A stretch of DNA of 64,000 nucleotides from CAIYRG01 sp963747255. GTDB taxonomy: Bacteria > Pseudomonadota > Alphaproteobacteria > Micropepsales > Micropepsaceae. The notes beneath the pieces were generated by a model that had not been told where the DNA came from, ran no database searches, and worked only from the letters and a program-made list of their open reading frames with translations. Positions within the stretch are counted from its first letter, which is position 1. Every line of letters starts with the position of its first letter. Positions 1-8,576 of the stretch are shown here, piece after piece. Location of the stretch: contig CAVVEG010000016.1 in assembly GCA_963747255.1 (NCBI GenBank), positions 62,001 to 126,000 of the forward strand, written 5' to 3'. A program made the position numbers and the translations under genes.

Positions 1-1208
1 CGCATTGGCATGAACCCCAGGCGGGGGAAAACGCCGGCCTGGGCAAGTTCAAGCGCCCTTTGATGCCCTATGACCGCTTCATGGAATCGGAGGGCATCCC
101 GGTCTATCGCGGAATTGGTGTTCGGCGCATGCACGACTTGCCGCTGGCCCCATGGAAAAGAGTGGGAGGGCGGGGCAGCTATATCCAGCTTTTCGGAACG
201 GAAGGGCTATGGGGCTCCTATGTCGTCGAGGTTCCCGGCGCCGGCGCGTTGAACACGGACAAACACCTTTACGAAAAAGTTGTGTTCGTTATCGAGGGGC
301 GGGGCACCACGGAGGTGTGGCAGGAAGGTCAAACGAAGCGCCACGTTTTCGAGTGGCAGAAGGGATCGCTGTTTTCGATCCCGCTGAACACCTGTCATCG
401 TTTCATCAATGCCGGAAGCTCGCCTGCGCTGCTCTATTGCGGCACGACGGCGCCCAACATCATGAACGTTATCGACAACATGAATTTCGTCTTCAATTGT
501 CCATACGCATTCACGGACCGGTTCTCGGGCGCCGACGATTATTTCAAGCCCCGCGATGATCTTGAACCCGATCCGGTGCGTGGACTCGCGATGCGCCGTA
601 CAAATCTCATCCCGGATATTATCAACACGCAATTACCGCTCGATAACCGCCGTTCACCCGGATACCGCCGTGTCGAACCCAATATGGCAGGCAACCGGTT
701 CTATCTCTGGATCGGACATCACGAGACCGGCCGCTATTCCAAGGCGCACAAGCACATGTCGGCTGCTGTTCTGCTGTGCGTCAAAGGCAAGGGTTACACC
801 TACACCTGGCCGGAGAGTCTCGGCATGACGCCATGGAAAGATGGGCACGAGGGAAAGATTCTGCGCCAGGATTACGAATATGGCGGCATTGTTTCCGCTG
901 CGCCGATGAGTGGAGACTGGTTCCACCAGCATTTCGGTATCGGCAGGGAAGGATTGCGGGTCTCTGCCTGGCACGGGCCCAACAACCAGCGTTCGCGCAA
1001 AGCCGGCCGGCCCGGCGAGGACATGATTGACGCGGGCGCCATCGATATCAGGAAAGGTGGCGCCGCAATTCCATACTATATGGAAGACCCCAATATCCGC
1101 GTTGAATTCGGGCAGACCCTGAAACGCGAAGGGCTCGAGAACCGGATGAATCCCGAATTTTACGCAGGACCGATGGCGGACGGCTCCGAACCCGGCGATG
1201 TAATGTAA
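1..1208 (+). CDS. Bicupin domain protein, 5' end cut by the window edge
   Basis: The reading frame is open from base 3 through the internal TTG/ATG at 60-65, with no stop, so the true start lies outside the window. About 400 residues are visible. There are two cupin barrels. The first holds HLYEKVVFVIEGRG and a late CHRF. The second, around residues 230-300 counted from the TTG, holds HKHMSAAVLLCVKGKG and DWFHQHFG, giving an HxH and a distal HxH typical of a metal-binding cupin. Two-barrel cupins include gentisate-type dioxygenases and many proteins of unknown substrate. A paralogue sits at 31237-32353 with the same C-terminal pattern (EDPN followed by GLxxRM). The gene converges on gcrA, with only 6 bases between the stops. 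The substrate cannot be read from the sequence; an aromatic-catabolism role is an inference from the neighbourhood. Confidence 0.75.
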   Translation, partial: HWHEPQAGENAGLGKFKRPLMPYDRFMESEGIPVYRGIGVRRMHDLPLAPWKRVGGRGSYIQLFGTEGLWGSYVVEVPGAGALNTDKHLYEKVVFVIEGRGTTEVWQEGQTKRHVFEWQKGSLFSIPLNTCHRFINAGSSPALLYCGTTAPNIMNVIDNMNFVFNCPYAFTDRFSGADDYFKPRDDLEPDPVRGLAMRRTNLIPDIINTQLPLDNRRSPGYRRVEPNMAGNRFYLWIGHHETGRYSKAHKHMSAAVLLCVKGKGYTYTWPESLGMTPWKDGHEGKILRQDYEYGGIVSAAPMSGDWFHQHFGIGREGLRVSAWHGPNNQRSRKAGRPGEDMIDAGAIDIRKGGAAIPYYMEDPNIRVEFGQTLKREGLENRMNPEFYAGPMADGSEPGDVM

Positions 1209-1214
1209 CGGTCC

Positions 1215-1649
1215 TCAGCCCGCGGCGCGCCGCGCTTTCAAGGTCTGCGGCTGATAGGCTTTTCTCGCGTGCGCTTCGCAATAGGGTGAACCCGTTCGCG
1301 GGTTGCGGCCGCAGAAGTGAAACTCGTTCTCGGATGGATCGCCAATCGGCCAACGGCACATGCGGTCGTTGATTGTCAGCACTGTGGCGAAATTTCCGTC
1401 ATCCAGCTTGATCGGATCTTCTTCAATGATCTCCAGCAGCGGCGGGGCTGCATGGATCGAGCTGCGCCGTTGTGCACGCGGACGTTCGGCCCTTGCCGGC
1501 GCAGCCCGGCCCGCCAGCCCCAGCCGGTGGACTTTTCCGATCACGGCATTCCGGCTGATCCCCCCCAGAGCGCGGGCAATCTGGCTGGCGGAAAGGCCTT
1601 CGTTCCAGAGCCCCTTCAACTGCTCGACCCGCTCATCCGTCCAGCCCAT
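1215..1649 (-). CDS. gcrA: GcrA-type cell-cycle regulator
   Basis: This 144-residue protein opens with MGWTDERVEQLKGLWNEG and then a SASQIARALGG..SRNAVIGKVHR helix-turn-helix, the signature of GcrA. GcrA is the alphaproteobacterial DNA-binding factor that works with sigma70 RNA polymerase at promoters methylated by CcrM at GANTC. The conserved C-terminal part, MCRWPIGDP, then FHFCGRNP and SPYCEAHARKAY, is also present; in the family this region contacts the sigma factor. The middle is a short, basic, alanine-rich linker. The protein is somewhat shorter than many family members, mainly in the linker. It is divergent from argD across 247 bases. I see no GANTC in that gap, so CcrM-dependent control of its own promoter is not supported. 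Confidence 0.93.
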   Translation of the reverse strand: MGWTDERVEQLKGLWNEGLSASQIARALGGISRNAVIGKVHRLGLAGRAAPARAERPRAQRRSSIHAAPPLLEIIEEDPIKLDDGNFATVLTINDRMCRWPIGDPSENEFHFCGRNPRTGSPYCEAHARKAYQPQTLKARRAAG

Positions 1650-1896
1650 TGATTTTCCTCCAGACTGCTCAACATATTGTATCAGGCAGTCGGCAGATCA
1701 CAATAATTGCGGTGCTCCCTCTACTCTTTGTCCACAGCAAAAGACGGGAGTATGCATTTGGGAAGAAGGACGGATCGGTCGCAGCAAGCGCACGTGACGG
1801 CAGAATTCCCCCGCCGCGACGGACTTACGGCTTCTGATTTCGGGACCGCGCCCTTATAAGTCGCGCTTTCTTTTTTCTCGCAAGGAGAGGTTTTCC
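1650..1896. promoter_or_regulatory. Divergent gcrA/argD intergenic region
   Basis: A 247-base gap must carry promoters for both divergent genes. On the argD side TTATAAG at about 1855-1861 could be a -10 element, without a convincing -35, and the strong ribosome binding site AAGGAGAGG at 1882-1890 fixes the GTG start of argD at 1897. I see no GANTC methylation site and no clear ARG-box-like dyad. Confidence 0.3.
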
Positions 1897-3084
1897 GTGA
1901 TTCCCGCGCTTCTTCCGGCCTATGCAAGGGCGGATGTCGCATTCATCAGAGGCGAAGGACCTTACCTCTTTGACGACAAAGACTGCCGCTATCTGGACTT
2001 TGGATCAGGTGTCGCGGTTTCGCTGCTCGGTCACTGCCATCCGCATCTTGTGTCGAGCCTGCAGAAACAGGCCACAATGCTTTGGCACACCTCCAATCTC
2101 TACCGTATTCCAGGCCAACAGCGTCTTGCGGAACGGCTGGTTGCCGCGACCTTTGCCGATACGGTGTTTTTCGGTAATTCCGGTGCCGAAGCCGTCGAAT
2201 GCGCGATCAAGATGGCGCGCCGTTTTCACTATGCTTCCGGCGCCCCCCAACGTTTCCGCCTGATCACTTTCGAAGGTGCTTTTCACGGGCGGACGCTTGC
2301 GACCATTGCGGCCGGCGGCAGTCCGAAATATCTCGAGGGTTTTGGCCCTCCGGTGGAGGGTTTTGACCAGGTCCCGCTGGGTGATTTCGAAGCGGTGGTT
2401 CGCGCCACAGGACCGGAAACAGCCGGTATCCTGATCGAGCCCATCCAGGGTGAAGTGGGTGTGCGTGTCCCACCGGCCGGTTTTCTCCGGAAGTTGCGGC
2501 AGTTTTGCGATGCTCACGGGCTGCTTCTTGTTTTCGATGAGGTGCAGACCGGGATGGGACGCACAGGCCGGCTGTTTGCCTACGAAGAAGCCGGCGTCAC
2601 TCCCGATATCATGGCGATCGGAAAAGGCATCGGTGGCGGCTTTCCCCTGGGGGGTTGCCTTGCGACAGAACGTGCCGCCGGCGGTATGACGGTAGGCTCC
2701 CATGGATCGACCTATGGCGGAAATCCGTTGGCGATGGCGGCCGGAAACGCCGTTCTGGACATTGTTCTTGAGCCCGGTTTCCTGGAGGGCGTCCGGAGAG
2801 TCGCCGGTACATTTCAGCAATATCTCGCAGGCCTTGCCGCGGAGCACCCCACAATTATCGCGGAGTTGCGGGGGCATGGCCTTTTGCTCGGCCTGAAGCT
2901 TCATGTTCCTGCTTCCGGCTTTATCACCAGGCTCCGGGAGAGAGGTTTTCTGGCGATCGGCGCGACGGAGAATGTGGTTCGTCTGTTGCCGCCTCTGAAC
3001 ATTGCGGAGCACCATGTCCGGGAAGCCGTCGAGGCGCTGTCATCGACCTGTGCGAGCTTCGAGACGGAAAGAACAGCCGGATGA
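1897..3084 (+). CDS. argD: Acetylornithine / succinyldiaminopimelate aminotransferase
   Basis: The 395-residue product is a class III PLP aminotransferase of normal ArgD length. It would transfer an amino group from glutamate to N-acetylglutamate semialdehyde in arginine synthesis, and may also serve lysine synthesis. Visible features are the FFGNSGAEAVECAIKMAR cofactor region (about 91-108), LVFDEVQTGMGRTG (211-224) with the PLP-contacting Asp, and the Schiff-base lysine K243 in AIGKGIGGG. The start is GTG at 1897, chosen because AAGGAGAGG lies 6-8 bases upstream and the N-terminus LPAYARADVAFIRGEG matches ArgD. The stop overlaps the argF start by 4 bases (ATGA), so the two are translationally coupled. 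Confidence 0.95.
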   Translation: MIPALLPAYARADVAFIRGEGPYLFDDKDCRYLDFGSGVAVSLLGHCHPHLVSSLQKQATMLWHTSNLYRIPGQQRLAERLVAATFADTVFFGNSGAEAVECAIKMARRFHYASGAPQRFRLITFEGAFHGRTLATIAAGGSPKYLEGFGPPVEGFDQVPLGDFEAVVRATGPETAGILIEPIQGEVGVRVPPAGFLRKLRQFCDAHGLLLVFDEVQTGMGRTGRLFAYEEAGVTPDIMAIGKGIGGGFPLGGCLATERAAGGMTVGSHGSTYGGNPLAMAAGNAVLDIVLEPGFLEGVRRVAGTFQQYLAGLAAEHPTIIAELRGHGLLLGLKLHVPASGFITRLRERGFLAIGATENVVRLLPPLNIAEHHVREAVEALSSTCASFETERTAG

Positions 3085-4046
3085 CGGAGCGCATGGCCGT
3101 ACGACAGCGCAAGATTTCCGCAGGTGGACCGCGGCATTTCCTCGATCTCTGCGATCTGGATTCCCAAACGCTGAGGGGAATCATTGCTGCTGCAAGGCGT
3201 CGCAAGAATGCGCGCTCGGGAATGCCGCACGGCATGACCGATCGGGACGCCCCCCTCAAGGGCCGCATGCTTGCCATGATATTCGACCGTCCTTCGACCC
3301 GTACACGCATTTCCTTCGATGTCGGCATGCAGCAGCTTGGCGGCCAAAGCATCATGCTGACGGGTGCTGAAATGCAGCTCGGCCGCGGTGAGACCATTGC
3401 CGATACTGCGCGGGTCTTATCCCGCTACGTGGATGGCATCATGATCCGCACGCTTGGGCACGCAACCCTTCACAGCCTCGCCGAAAACTCCGGCGTTCCG
3501 GTCATAAATGGCCTGACCAGGTCCTCACACCCATGTCAGGTCATGGCCGATGTCATGACATTCGAGGAGAAAAAGGGACCAATTCGCGGCCGCACGGTGG
3601 CCTGGACAGGCGATTCCAACAATGTCTGCACATCCTGGATTCACGCCGCAGCAAGGTTCGGCTTCGCGCTGCGGATTGCCACGCCCGAGGAGCTCGCTCC
3701 GCCGCCGGCATTAAGAAAATGGGCCCGGGAATCCGGCGGCGAAATCGAATTCACGACCAATCCGGAACAGGCGGTTTCCGGTGCCGATTGTGTCGTGACC
3801 GATACCTGGATTTCAATGGGAGACCGCGCCGCCTCGCGCCGCCGCAACCTGCTCAAGCCTTATCGCGTCAATGAAAGCCTGATGGCGCGCGCTCGACCCG
3901 GTGCAATCTTCATGCACTGCCTTCCTGCACATCGCGGTGAGGAAGTCACGGATGAGGTCATCGACGGTCCGCAGTCGGTTGTGTACGACGAAGCGGAAAA
4001 TCGCCTTCACGTGCAGAAGGCCATTTTGCTGTGGTGCCTTGAATAG
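3081..4046 (+). CDS. argF: Ornithine carbamoyltransferase
   Basis: This 321-residue cytosolic enzyme would join ornithine and carbamoyl phosphate to give citrulline. It carries the carbamoyl-phosphate motif STRTR at residues 72-76, the SHPCQ motif of the ornithine-binding side, and the catalytic HCLPAHRGEEV near the C-terminus. The length is normal for the family. ATG at 3081 overlaps the argD stop. A second ATG 12 bases later is also possible, since the conserved fold begins at about HFLDL. The argD-argF-hslO order is common in alphaproteobacteria and supports the class assignment. Confidence 0.95.
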   Translation: MTERMAVRQRKISAGGPRHFLDLCDLDSQTLRGIIAAARRRKNARSGMPHGMTDRDAPLKGRMLAMIFDRPSTRTRISFDVGMQQLGGQSIMLTGAEMQLGRGETIADTARVLSRYVDGIMIRTLGHATLHSLAENSGVPVINGLTRSSHPCQVMADVMTFEEKKGPIRGRTVAWTGDSNNVCTSWIHAAARFGFALRIATPEELAPPPALRKWARESGGEIEFTTNPEQAVSGADCVVTDTWISMGDRAASRRRNLLKPYRVNESLMARARPGAIFMHCLPAHRGEEVTDEVIDGPQSVVYDEAENRLHVQKAILLWCLE

Positions 4047-4090
4047 TTCTGCTCCCTTGTAGCAGACCACGTCTGAACCCAGATTGGTTT

Positions 4091-5005
4091 ATGGCCGAAT
4101 CGCGATACACGCCCGCGCCCTCCGCCGATTTTGTGCTTCCATTCGAGTTGCCGGATGCCGGCCTGCGTGGCCGCTTTCTGCGTCTGGAAGTGGCATCGAC
4201 GCGCGCGCTTGCCGCCCATCCGCTGCCGGAAGCGGGACAGCGGATTCTGGCCGAGGCACTGGCTCTGTCTGCGCTGCTTGGGTCCGCATTGAAAATGGAG
4301 GGGCGGCTCAGCGTTCAGATCAAAGGCGACGGTCCACTGAACCTGCTGGTGACCGATTACTTTGCGGGCGGCGGGCTCAGGGGCTATGCGCGCATCCGGG
4401 AGGAAGACTTTGCCGAAGCGGGCCGCCCGGCGGATTTCGGCAAGCTCGCGGGCGAGGGCGCTCTTGCCATAACCATCGAGCCCAAGAAGGGTGCGCAACC
4501 CTATCAGGGGCTGGTCCCTCTCTCCCCACTTGGGCTTGCGGCCTGCGCCGAAAACTATTTCGCCCAAAGCGAGCAACTGGCAACCGTGCTGCGGGTCGCT
4601 GCCGCTCCGGTTTACCGGTCGGGCTCCGGCCACGGCTGGCGCGCCGGCGCGATGATGGTACAGGCTGTGCCGGGTCCCGATGCCGAAGACATCCGGGGTA
4701 CGGATCGCTGGCAGCGCGTGCTGTTGTTCATGCAGACTCTGTCGGACATCGAGCTTCTCGATACCGAAATCGCCGCAGAAACGGTTCTCTGGCGCCTGTT
4801 CCACGAAGAGGAAGTGCGCCTTCGTTCCAGTATGGCGCTTCGTTTCCAGTGTTCCTGCCAGCCGGAGCGCATATCATCCGTGCTGAAATCATATCCGGCC
4901 GAGGAATTGCGGGATCTTCCGGATCCGGACGGCGTCATCCGTACACGTTGCGAATTCTGCGGTTCGGTTTATGAATTCCCGCTGTCATCGCTTCAGCCGG
5001 GTTAG
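4091..5005 (+). CDS. hslO: Hsp33 redox-regulated chaperone
   Basis: The 304-residue product matches Hsp33, a cytosolic holdase activated when oxidation releases zinc from its C-terminal cysteines. The four cysteines are visible as CSC at about residues 253-255 and CEFC near 289-292, the usual CxC...CxxC arrangement. The N-terminal substrate-binding domain contains LLGSALKMEGRLSVQIKGDG and the GLRGYAR stretch typical of the family. It starts 44 bases after argF, so it may share its transcript. Nothing is missing or unusual. Confidence 0.93.
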   Translation: MAESRYTPAPSADFVLPFELPDAGLRGRFLRLEVASTRALAAHPLPEAGQRILAEALALSALLGSALKMEGRLSVQIKGDGPLNLLVTDYFAGGGLRGYARIREEDFAEAGRPADFGKLAGEGALAITIEPKKGAQPYQGLVPLSPLGLAACAENYFAQSEQLATVLRVAAAPVYRSGSGHGWRAGAMMVQAVPGPDAEDIRGTDRWQRVLLFMQTLSDIELLDTEIAAETVLWRLFHEEEVRLRSSMALRFQCSCQPERISSVLKSYPAEELRDLPDPDGVIRTRCEFCGSVYEFPLSSLQPG

Positions 5006-5044
5006 CGCAGTCCTGGGCAGAATCCGTATTGACGGAGTGCAAAA

Positions 5045-5060
5045 TCAGCAAAATTGCTGA
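5045..5060. promoter_or_regulatory. 16-base dyad, possible operator
   Basis: TCAGCAA-AA-TTGCTGA is a perfect 7-base inverted repeat with a 2-base centre, in the AT-richer 284-base gap between hslO and the small gene at 5290. It lacks a following T run, so it is not a terminator. A protein-binding site is possible, but no known consensus is recognised. Confidence 0.3.
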
Positions 5061-5142
5061 AAATGCAATCTGTGCTGATGGATACTGGACAACACCGTTA
5101 CAGTCCGCTCACCTGCAGTATCAATTCGCGGTTGAACGATTG

Positions 5143-5155
5143 CAATTCTGAATTG
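5143..5155. promoter_or_regulatory. 13-base dyad upstream of a small gene
   Basis: CAATTC-T-GAATTG is a perfect 6-base inverted repeat with a 1-base centre, about 135 bases before the start at 5290 and about 90 bases from the other dyad in this gap. Together they suggest the region is regulatory. The rest of 5006-5289 holds no gene I can support. Confidence 0.25.
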
Positions 5156-5289
5156 TCGCGCTGCAACACAGATTGGGGCGAATAAGATCGCACTATGCAA
5201 GGCGCCCGTAATTCGAGTATGGGTCTTTTTTAAATTGCTCATTTCGTATCCAATCAATAACGAATTCTCTTTGCGCAGGGGGACTGTAC

Positions 5290-5673
5290 ATGGGTGGCGG
5301 AACTCTCGATTCAATTCTGGGGAAACTACGGGAGCTGTTTGAACAGGAATATCAGCGCGGTCAGCATGACGCCCTGCGGCGTGTTGTTGACGCGATGAAA
5401 ACGCGGGGGGGAGCACGGGCCGCTTTGGGGCGCGGCCTCGGCGGCAGGGTTCGTGCCCGGCGCGGTTCCGCGCGCAAATTCATTGAACGCGTTCTTTCCC
5501 GGGAAAAAGGCGGCGCAACGGTTCCGACGATCATGTCATCGGCTTCGACACCCGACGAAAAAGCGGTTTCCATTTCTGCAATCCGCTTCGAACTGTATCG
5601 CGGCAAAAAAGAAAAGCGTTACCGCAATACCAGCGGGAAATGGTCGCTGCCCCCGCGCCCGTCCAAATCCTAA
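5290..5673 (+). CDS. Small basic protein with possible winged-helix C-terminus, unknown
   Basis: The 127-residue protein is not recognised. Three parts are visible: a helical N-terminus (LDSILGKLRELFEQEYQRG), a very basic middle rich in Arg and Gly (about residues 38-70), and a C-terminal segment reading AVSISAIRFELYRGKKEKR then YRNTSGKWSL. The last part looks like the recognition helix and wing of a small winged-helix domain, which would suggest DNA or RNA binding; this is inference only. ATG at 5290 has an AGGGGGA upstream. It is preceded by a long regulatory-looking gap with two dyads and stands alone, with a minus-strand gene 8 bases beyond its stop. Confidence 0.6.
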   Translation: MGGGTLDSILGKLRELFEQEYQRGQHDALRRVVDAMKTRGGARAALGRGLGGRVRARRGSARKFIERVLSREKGGATVPTIMSSASTPDEKAVSISAIRFELYRGKKEKRYRNTSGKWSLPPRPSKS

Positions 5674-5680
5674 CAGCGGC

Positions 5681-6548
5681 TTAGAAGTCCGCCTTCTGCG
5701 CCTGCGGAATGGGCTCGACCCTGAGGCCGAAGAATGCGTCGTTGTTCTCGGCGCAATTGTTCTCGATCATGGGTCCCTGATCGACGCGCCGGTACATCTG
5801 CACGGCGCGCCAGGCCGTGGTGAACGCGCCGGGATCTTCGATCGTGGCGGTGGCCTCCATGGCAGTGCCGCCCGGAAGAATGTGAAACCGCTCGACGACG
5901 TGAAGCTGATCCGTATGCGGAGTGCGGAACTGGTCCACGAATGTGCGCGTGTTCAGACCGATCGTGTCCACCACCAGCGTATCGCCGCCTTCGTAATGAC
6001 CGACGGATTCCCCGAACCATGATGGCGTCACATGTTGCGAATGTTTGCGGTCCATATAGACATGCCGGACCATGTGGTCTTCCTGCCAGATGATGGTGAC
6101 TTCGTTCGGCGTTTGCAGAAAATAAACCGGCGTCACCGGATACAGAAGGAAAGCGGGAACACCAATAGGCCAGCACCTTTCCTTCGGTGTGAACACCGGT
6201 TCGCCCGCGAGCACCCGCTCATTGACTTTGCGCAATTCTTCGCGTGCCCAGGGCAGGAGGATCGGATTGGACAGATCGGCAACGTGGAAGGTCGGTTGCC
6301 GGCCCGTTCGGGCCGCGAAAGTATTGTCGATATACGGATGGTCTTTGTCGGAAACGACAGGACCGGGTCCCTGCGACGGCTGCAGAAAATCGTCGCCGAT
6401 CGGTTCATTGCTTCCCGGCACGCCGGCGATCCACCCGATGCGGCTGTCCATCCAAAATCGGGGATGGCATTCTCTGCGGCCGAGGCGGGGACCGTGAGCA
6501 GGAGTAGGCAGAGCGATTGCGGTTTCCGGAATTCTGGGCCCCTGGCAT
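5681..6548 (-). pseudogene. Secreted PDFSGxW-type protein of unknown function, frameshifted
   Basis: The long intact part (5681-6451, 256 residues) contains PSWFGESVGHYEGGDTLVVD, LHVVERFHI, then IEDPGAF and CAENND. These are landmarks of a widespread exported family of unknown function. The N-terminus with a signal-peptide core (SLCLLLLTVPASAAENAIPD) lies in another frame, and the joining point is near 6450. The only nearby ATG, at 6548, is in yet another frame, so two single-base breaks are needed. An equivalent paralogue is at 20026-20903 and is also broken. The gene follows the methyltransferase at 6567 on the same strand. Breaks may be consensus errors rather than decay. Confidence 0.6.
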
Positions 6549-6566
6549 TTGCGTTTCCGTTCCCGG

Positions 6567-7436
6567 CTATTCGATCAGTGTGAGCGAAATCTGCGACCGG
6601 TCGTGCTGGAACATCACGGGCACGAACTCGCCGGCCTTGACCGGAATCATCCGTGGAAATCGATGCAGCATCTGGGTCCAATGTCCGCAGAATTCCATCT
6701 CCATGGTAGGGCGGTTTTCGTAATGCGTTGCGTCATCCAGTTCCAGCCGCATCCATTGCAGCACGCCGGCACAGGGCCCGGACAATGTTGCTTCAACTCC
6801 GATCGGCGCATTGCCCATCGGGAATTGGCGCTGCCGGAAATCGAAACGCGCGAATTCGGTGTCGAGCGAAATCGCGTGATGCGGCACGCCATTGAAGCTC
6901 ACCGGCAGTCGGGATGGCGCAAAATCATTGAAAGCGGAGAGATCGAATCCCGCGACCCGATCCACGAAAAGCAAACCGGACAGGCGCGCGCCGCCCGCCA
7001 GATAACCCATCACGGAAGCCGATTGCGGTATAACCACTGCATCCGGCGTCAGCAGATTGGCGCGCGCATGCTCCAAAATCTGCAGAATGCCTTCTCCGAC
7101 CACGCCGCTTTCAAAAGTTTCGGTAATCAGTACATCGGCCGGCTGTTTCAGGTCGATCCCCGCGATAAGCTCGGTGGAGGGCTTTGAAACAACCGTAATC
7201 CTGTCTGTCATGCCATTGGCGGCGATGATCTCCCGCGCCCGTTCGGCCACGATGCCGATCTTTTCACAGCTTGTCACATGCGCTGCACCCGCGCGCGCGG
7301 CCATCATGGCCAGCAGTCCTGCGCCTGTGCCCACATCCAGCACGCGCTTTCCCTGAACGGCCCGCCTGATCGCCGTTTCAAATGCAGTGTTGCGCTTCTC
7401 ATCGTCCATCATCGCGAAATGCCACGCCGGCACCAC
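6567..7436 (-). CDS. SAM-dependent methyltransferase domain (PRMT-like), probably part of a TPR fusion
   Basis: This 289-residue open frame starts with VVPAWHFAMMDDEKRN and continues into RVLDVGTGAGLLAMMAARAG, a class I SAM-binding motif, with an acidic end of strand 2 (SCEK) and VLITETFESG as motif post-II. The layout resembles protein arginine methyltransferase-like proteins. The segment after residue 150 would be the beta-barrel substrate domain. The frame is open upstream through ISASAYHD, and the TPR frame ends inside this gene (overlap 7399-7436). A single TPR-methyltransferase polypeptide broken by one indel near 7445 explains this best; two overlapping genes are the alternative. The methylation target is unknown. 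Confidence 0.7.
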   Translation of the reverse strand: MVPAWHFAMMDDEKRNTAFETAIRRAVQGKRVLDVGTGAGLLAMMAARAGAAHVTSCEKIGIVAERAREIIAANGMTDRITVVSKPSTELIAGIDLKQPADVLITETFESGVVGEGILQILEHARANLLTPDAVVIPQSASVMGYLAGGARLSGLLFVDRVAGFDLSAFNDFAPSRLPVSFNGVPHHAISLDTEFARFDFRQRQFPMGNAPIGVEATLSGPCAGVLQWMRLELDDATHYENRPTMEMEFCGHWTQMLHRFPRMIPVKAGEFVPVMFQHDRSQISLTLIE

Positions 7437-7887
7437 GTCGTGATAGGCCGATGCTGAGATTCGCCTTGGCCTGCGCGTAATCCGGTCGCAATTCGATTGC
7501 CCGGCGGAACGCCGCGACGGCGGCGTCGAATTTGCGCAGGTCGCGATAGGTGACGCCCAGATTGTTCAGCGCATCGGCATAATTGGGCCGCTCTGCGAGA
7601 GCGCGCTCAAACGCAGCAATGGCGGCATCCTGCCGGCCCGCCGCATTCAGCACCGCGCCGAAATTATTGTGCATTTCCGGCGTCGCGCCGGCCAGGTCTG
7701 TGGCGCGCTGCAACAGTTCGCAGGCCTCATCGATCCGCCCCTGCCGGAACCGGACAATGCCGAGCAGGTGCCAGGCTTCGGTATTCTCCGGAGCATCGAT
7801 CAGCACAAATTGCAGACTGGTGTCTGCATCTTCCAGCCGGCCAGCGTTGAAATGCGCATAGGCCTCGTCCAGCTGCTTACCGTCCAT
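7399..7887 (-). CDS. TPR protein, probable N-terminal half of the adjacent methyltransferase
   Basis: This 162-residue open frame contains about four tetratricopeptide repeats, with units such as ALAERPNYADALNNLGVTYR and AIELRPDYAQAKANL. It ends with a short tail (RRGAGVAFRDDGR) that does not look like TPR and is the out-of-frame translation of the start of the methyltransferase domain. TPR units act as protein-interaction scaffolds. The start is ATG at 7887. It is divergent from the VOC gene at 7956. I think the natural product is a TPR-methyltransferase, with the frame broken around 7440-7450. Confidence 0.7.
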   Translation of the reverse strand: MDGKQLDEAYAHFNAGRLEDADTSLQFVLIDAPENTEAWHLLGIVRFRQGRIDEACELLQRATDLAGATPEMHNNFGAVLNAAGRQDAAIAAFERALAERPNYADALNNLGVTYRDLRKFDAAVAAFRRAIELRPDYAQAKANLSIGLSRRGAGVAFRDDGR

Positions 7888-7955
7888 CGTCCCCCTGTGC
7901 GGTTGCCCGTCTTCCTTCTAAAGTCCTGCCCGATGCCAAAATCCAGGGGTCAGGA

Positions 7956-8576
7956 ATGCCGATAGACGTAACGGCAATCGGGCAATACAGGAAGCCCAAA
8001 GAGATGCCCTTCGCGCTGACCAAGCTCGGCCACGTCGTGTTGAACTGTTCGGACATCGAGCGCTCGGTACGCTTCTACACGGAGGTGCTCGGATTCGAGA
8101 TTTCCGACATCTATCCCGACGGGATGGTCAGGGGCGGCATGGTCTTCATGCGTTTCAATGAAGACCACCACGGCGTGGCCCTGGTTGGATCCATGACCTC
8201 CCCATCGCCCAATTTTGAGCTGAACCATATTGCGTTCGAAGTCGACTCGCTCGACGAGGTAGTGCGCGCGCGAAACCATCTGAAGAAGCACGGTGTAAAG
8301 ATCGACTTCGAGGGGCGCCGGCGCGCAGGTGTGCAAATCGCAGTGGAATTCCGCGATCCGGACGGCCACCGGCTGGAAATCTATTGGGGGCTCGACCGGG
8401 TCGGCGCCGATGGTTACATCCGCCCCGCAACGGAATGGAAGCTTGCGCGCAGTCTGAAACAGGCCATCGAGGACCCCGTAAAAGGTCAGGATACGATGCT
8501 GAAAGATCCGGCTGCGCTTGAAGAATCGGTGAATGCCGCAGGTGAATGGTCATCGGGCGGAAGCTCGCGGTGGTGA
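7956..8576 (+). CDS. VOC-family protein, extradiol dioxygenase-like
   Basis: The 206-residue protein has the vicinal oxygen chelate fold. The repeat beginning at residue 23 gives GHVVLNC with His26, FELNHIAFEVDSLDEVV with His91, and HRLEIYWG with Glu141. This His-His-Glu set is the metal triad of type I extradiol dioxygenases and glyoxalase-like enzymes. It is shorter than the usual two-module ring-cleaving dioxygenase (about 300 residues), so it may be a one-module type. ATG at 7956 follows an AGG-rich site; ATG at 8004 is an alternative. The 3' end overlaps the solute-binding gene by 31 bases. In an aromatic-degradation setting, ring cleavage is plausible but unproven. Confidence 0.8.
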   Translation: MPIDVTAIGQYRKPKEMPFALTKLGHVVLNCSDIERSVRFYTEVLGFEISDIYPDGMVRGGMVFMRFNEDHHGVALVGSMTSPSPNFELNHIAFEVDSLDEVVRARNHLKKHGVKIDFEGRRRAGVQIAVEFRDPDGHRLEIYWGLDRVGADGYIRPATEWKLARSLKQAIEDPVKGQDTMLKDPAALEESVNAAGEWSSGGSSRW

